Positions 5,716-6,440 of a stretch of DNA of 6,440 nucleotides are shown one piece after another (position 1 is the stretch's first letter; each line of letters opens with the position of its first letter). Where the stretch lies: positions 1 to 6,440 of the forward strand of contig JAPPEF010000109.1 of NCBI GenBank assembly GCA_028875335.1. Direction: 5' to 3'. The position numbers and the translations under genes were made by a program. The stretch comes from Gemmatimonadota bacterium. GTDB taxonomy: Bacteria; Latescibacterota; UBA2968; UBA8231. The notes under the pieces were generated by a model that saw only the letters and a program-made list of their open reading frames with translations, searched no databases and had not been told where the DNA came from.

Positions 5716-6440
5716 TTACTTCAGGAAGGTCATTGGCCGCGATTCGACGAACGAGCCCGCCTCCATGCGGTAGTAATAAACGCCGCTGGAGACTAGCTGG
5801 CCGCTAGCGTCTCGTGCATCCCAATCAGCCCGGTATTTGCCTGCGGTCATGGTCTGGTCGGCCAAGGTGGCCACCAACTGACCAGCGGAATTAAAGACTT
5901 GCAACTTCACGTGTGCTTCGACATCGGGGATGGTAAACTCGATGACGGTACTCGGGTTGAAGGGGTTGGGGGTGGCATTGCCCAGACTATATGCGTCGGG
6001 GGTGCTGGCGGCCACCTCCAGTATGGCGGTGATATCGGCACCCAACTTGCCCGAGGCCAAGGCCGTAGGCGTATAGAGCAGCAGATGGGGGCCGTAGGGG
6101 TTAGAGGTCTCGTCGTCCCCGTAGCCGTAGGTAAAGGTCTCTAAGCGCACGCCGTTTCTCGTATAGAGACCGTCGTAGGGACCGCCCTCCTGCAATAGGA
6201 GGAAACGGGTGCCCCCCGGCCGCATCAGGCCCCAGCTAGCGGGGAATTCGATTTCAAAGGCGCAGGCACCGTCGCGTCCCAATGCGCTTATGGTCGCCGC
6301 CCGGCTGCCGGCATTGATAAAGACGAGGTTGCCGGTTTTGTCGGCGGTGACGCCCAAGTTGTTTATTCTGGAACCGCCCAAGGCACCGATGGCGGCGGCT
6401 TCTTCATTGGAAATAGCGTCGCCGCACAAATCGCCGTTGC
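5716..6440 (-). CDS. Secreted/surface protein C-terminal part with FlgD-like (type IX-style) sorting domain, 5' end beyond window
   Basis: 240 residues are visible, ending at TAA (5716-5718). The frame is open to the right edge, so the start is missing. The first residues read NGDLCGDAISNEE, an Asp/Asn-rich stretch that could be the tail of a dockerin-like or EF-hand calcium loop. The middle (~20-145) contains a likely beta-sandwich that I do not recognise. The last ~90 residues are a FlgD-like Ig/T9SS C-terminal sorting domain: SLGNATPNPFNPSTVIEFTIP, LQVFNSAGQLVATL, TAGKYRADWDARDASGQLVSSGVYYYRMEAG and a final MTFLK. In Bacteroidota such domains direct type IX export and surface attachment; in other FCB lineages the same domain is common but its export route is less certain. 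The TTG at 6429 lies inside the domain run, so it is not taken as a start. The catalytic or binding part of the protein lies outside the window. Confidence 0.87.
   Translation of the reverse strand, partial: NGDLCGDAISNEEAAAIGALGGSRINNLGVTADKTGNLVFINAGSRAATISALGRDGACAFEIEFPASWGLMRPGGTRFLLLQEGGPYDGLYTRNGVRLETFTYGYGDDETSNPYGPHLLLYTPTALASGKLGADITAILEVAASTPDAYSLGNATPNPFNPSTVIEFTIPDVEAHVKLQVFNSAGQLVATLADQTMTAGKYRADWDARDASGQLVSSGVYYYRMEAGSFVESRPMTFLK

Noticed and set aside
5716..6429. Sorting-domain gene starting at TTG 6429
   Set aside because: The TTG encodes a Leu inside an NGDLCGD stretch and the frame remains open to the window edge with no signal peptide, so it is the 3' part of a longer gene.
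1..6440. tRNA, rRNA, riboswitch, insertion sequence or phage element
   Set aside because: No cloverleaf, conserved rRNA segment, transposase-like frame, terminal inverted repeat or integrase was seen; intergenic space totals only about 300 nt.

Overview
The window (about 6.4 kb, moderately GC-rich) holds five protein-coding genes and no RNA genes, CRISPR arrays or mobile elements that I can see. The protein families suggest an uncultured or environmental bacterium of the FCB superphylum or a similar lineage (Latescibacterota- or Poribacteria-like). The clues are a C-terminal FlgD-like/type IX-style sorting domain with an NPFNPST motif, a CRTAC1-type FG-GAP/ASPIC-UnbV secreted propeller, a secreted TPR protein, and a DUF6785/DUF6784 membrane protein next to a sugar-isomerase-like TIM barrel. 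This taxonomic guess is inference from family content only.

Layout. (1) On the minus strand at 1-2617, a large polytopic membrane protein (677-2617) is followed 39 nt later by a TIM-barrel sugar phosphate isomerase/epimerase-like gene (637 down to the left edge, incomplete). They look like a two-gene transcription unit for uptake and conversion of an unknown, probably carbohydrate-related, substrate. (2) A 127-nt divergent intergenic region (2618-2744) separates this unit from a plus-strand gene (2745-3896) for an exported protein made almost entirely of ten contiguous 34-residue TPR units. (3) That gene converges, with only 2 bp between stop codons, on a minus-strand CRTAC1 family gene (3899 to about 5605). 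It encodes a seven-motif FG-GAP beta-propeller with a C-terminal ASPIC/UnbV domain. (4) After an intergenic region with two strong hairpins (5629-5693), the minus-strand 3' part of another surface/secreted protein gene (5716 to the right edge) ends in a FlgD-like sorting domain.

The most notable point is the 5' end of the propeller gene. Its reading frame continues 85 codons upstream of the first usable GTG and contains propeller motif 1 and a clean signal peptide. That stretch has no in-frame ATG, GTG or TTG before the upstream stop. An ATC codon sits exactly where the start should be, at good distance behind an AGAGAGG Shine-Dalgarno sequence. This is either a rare non-canonical start, a start-codon mutation, or a consensus error. 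Ordinary gene callers would truncate the protein.

I found no strong evidence for a wholly new system. The candidates worth following are the substrate of the DUF6785/isomerase pair and the possible partnership between the exported TPR protein and the secreted propeller.
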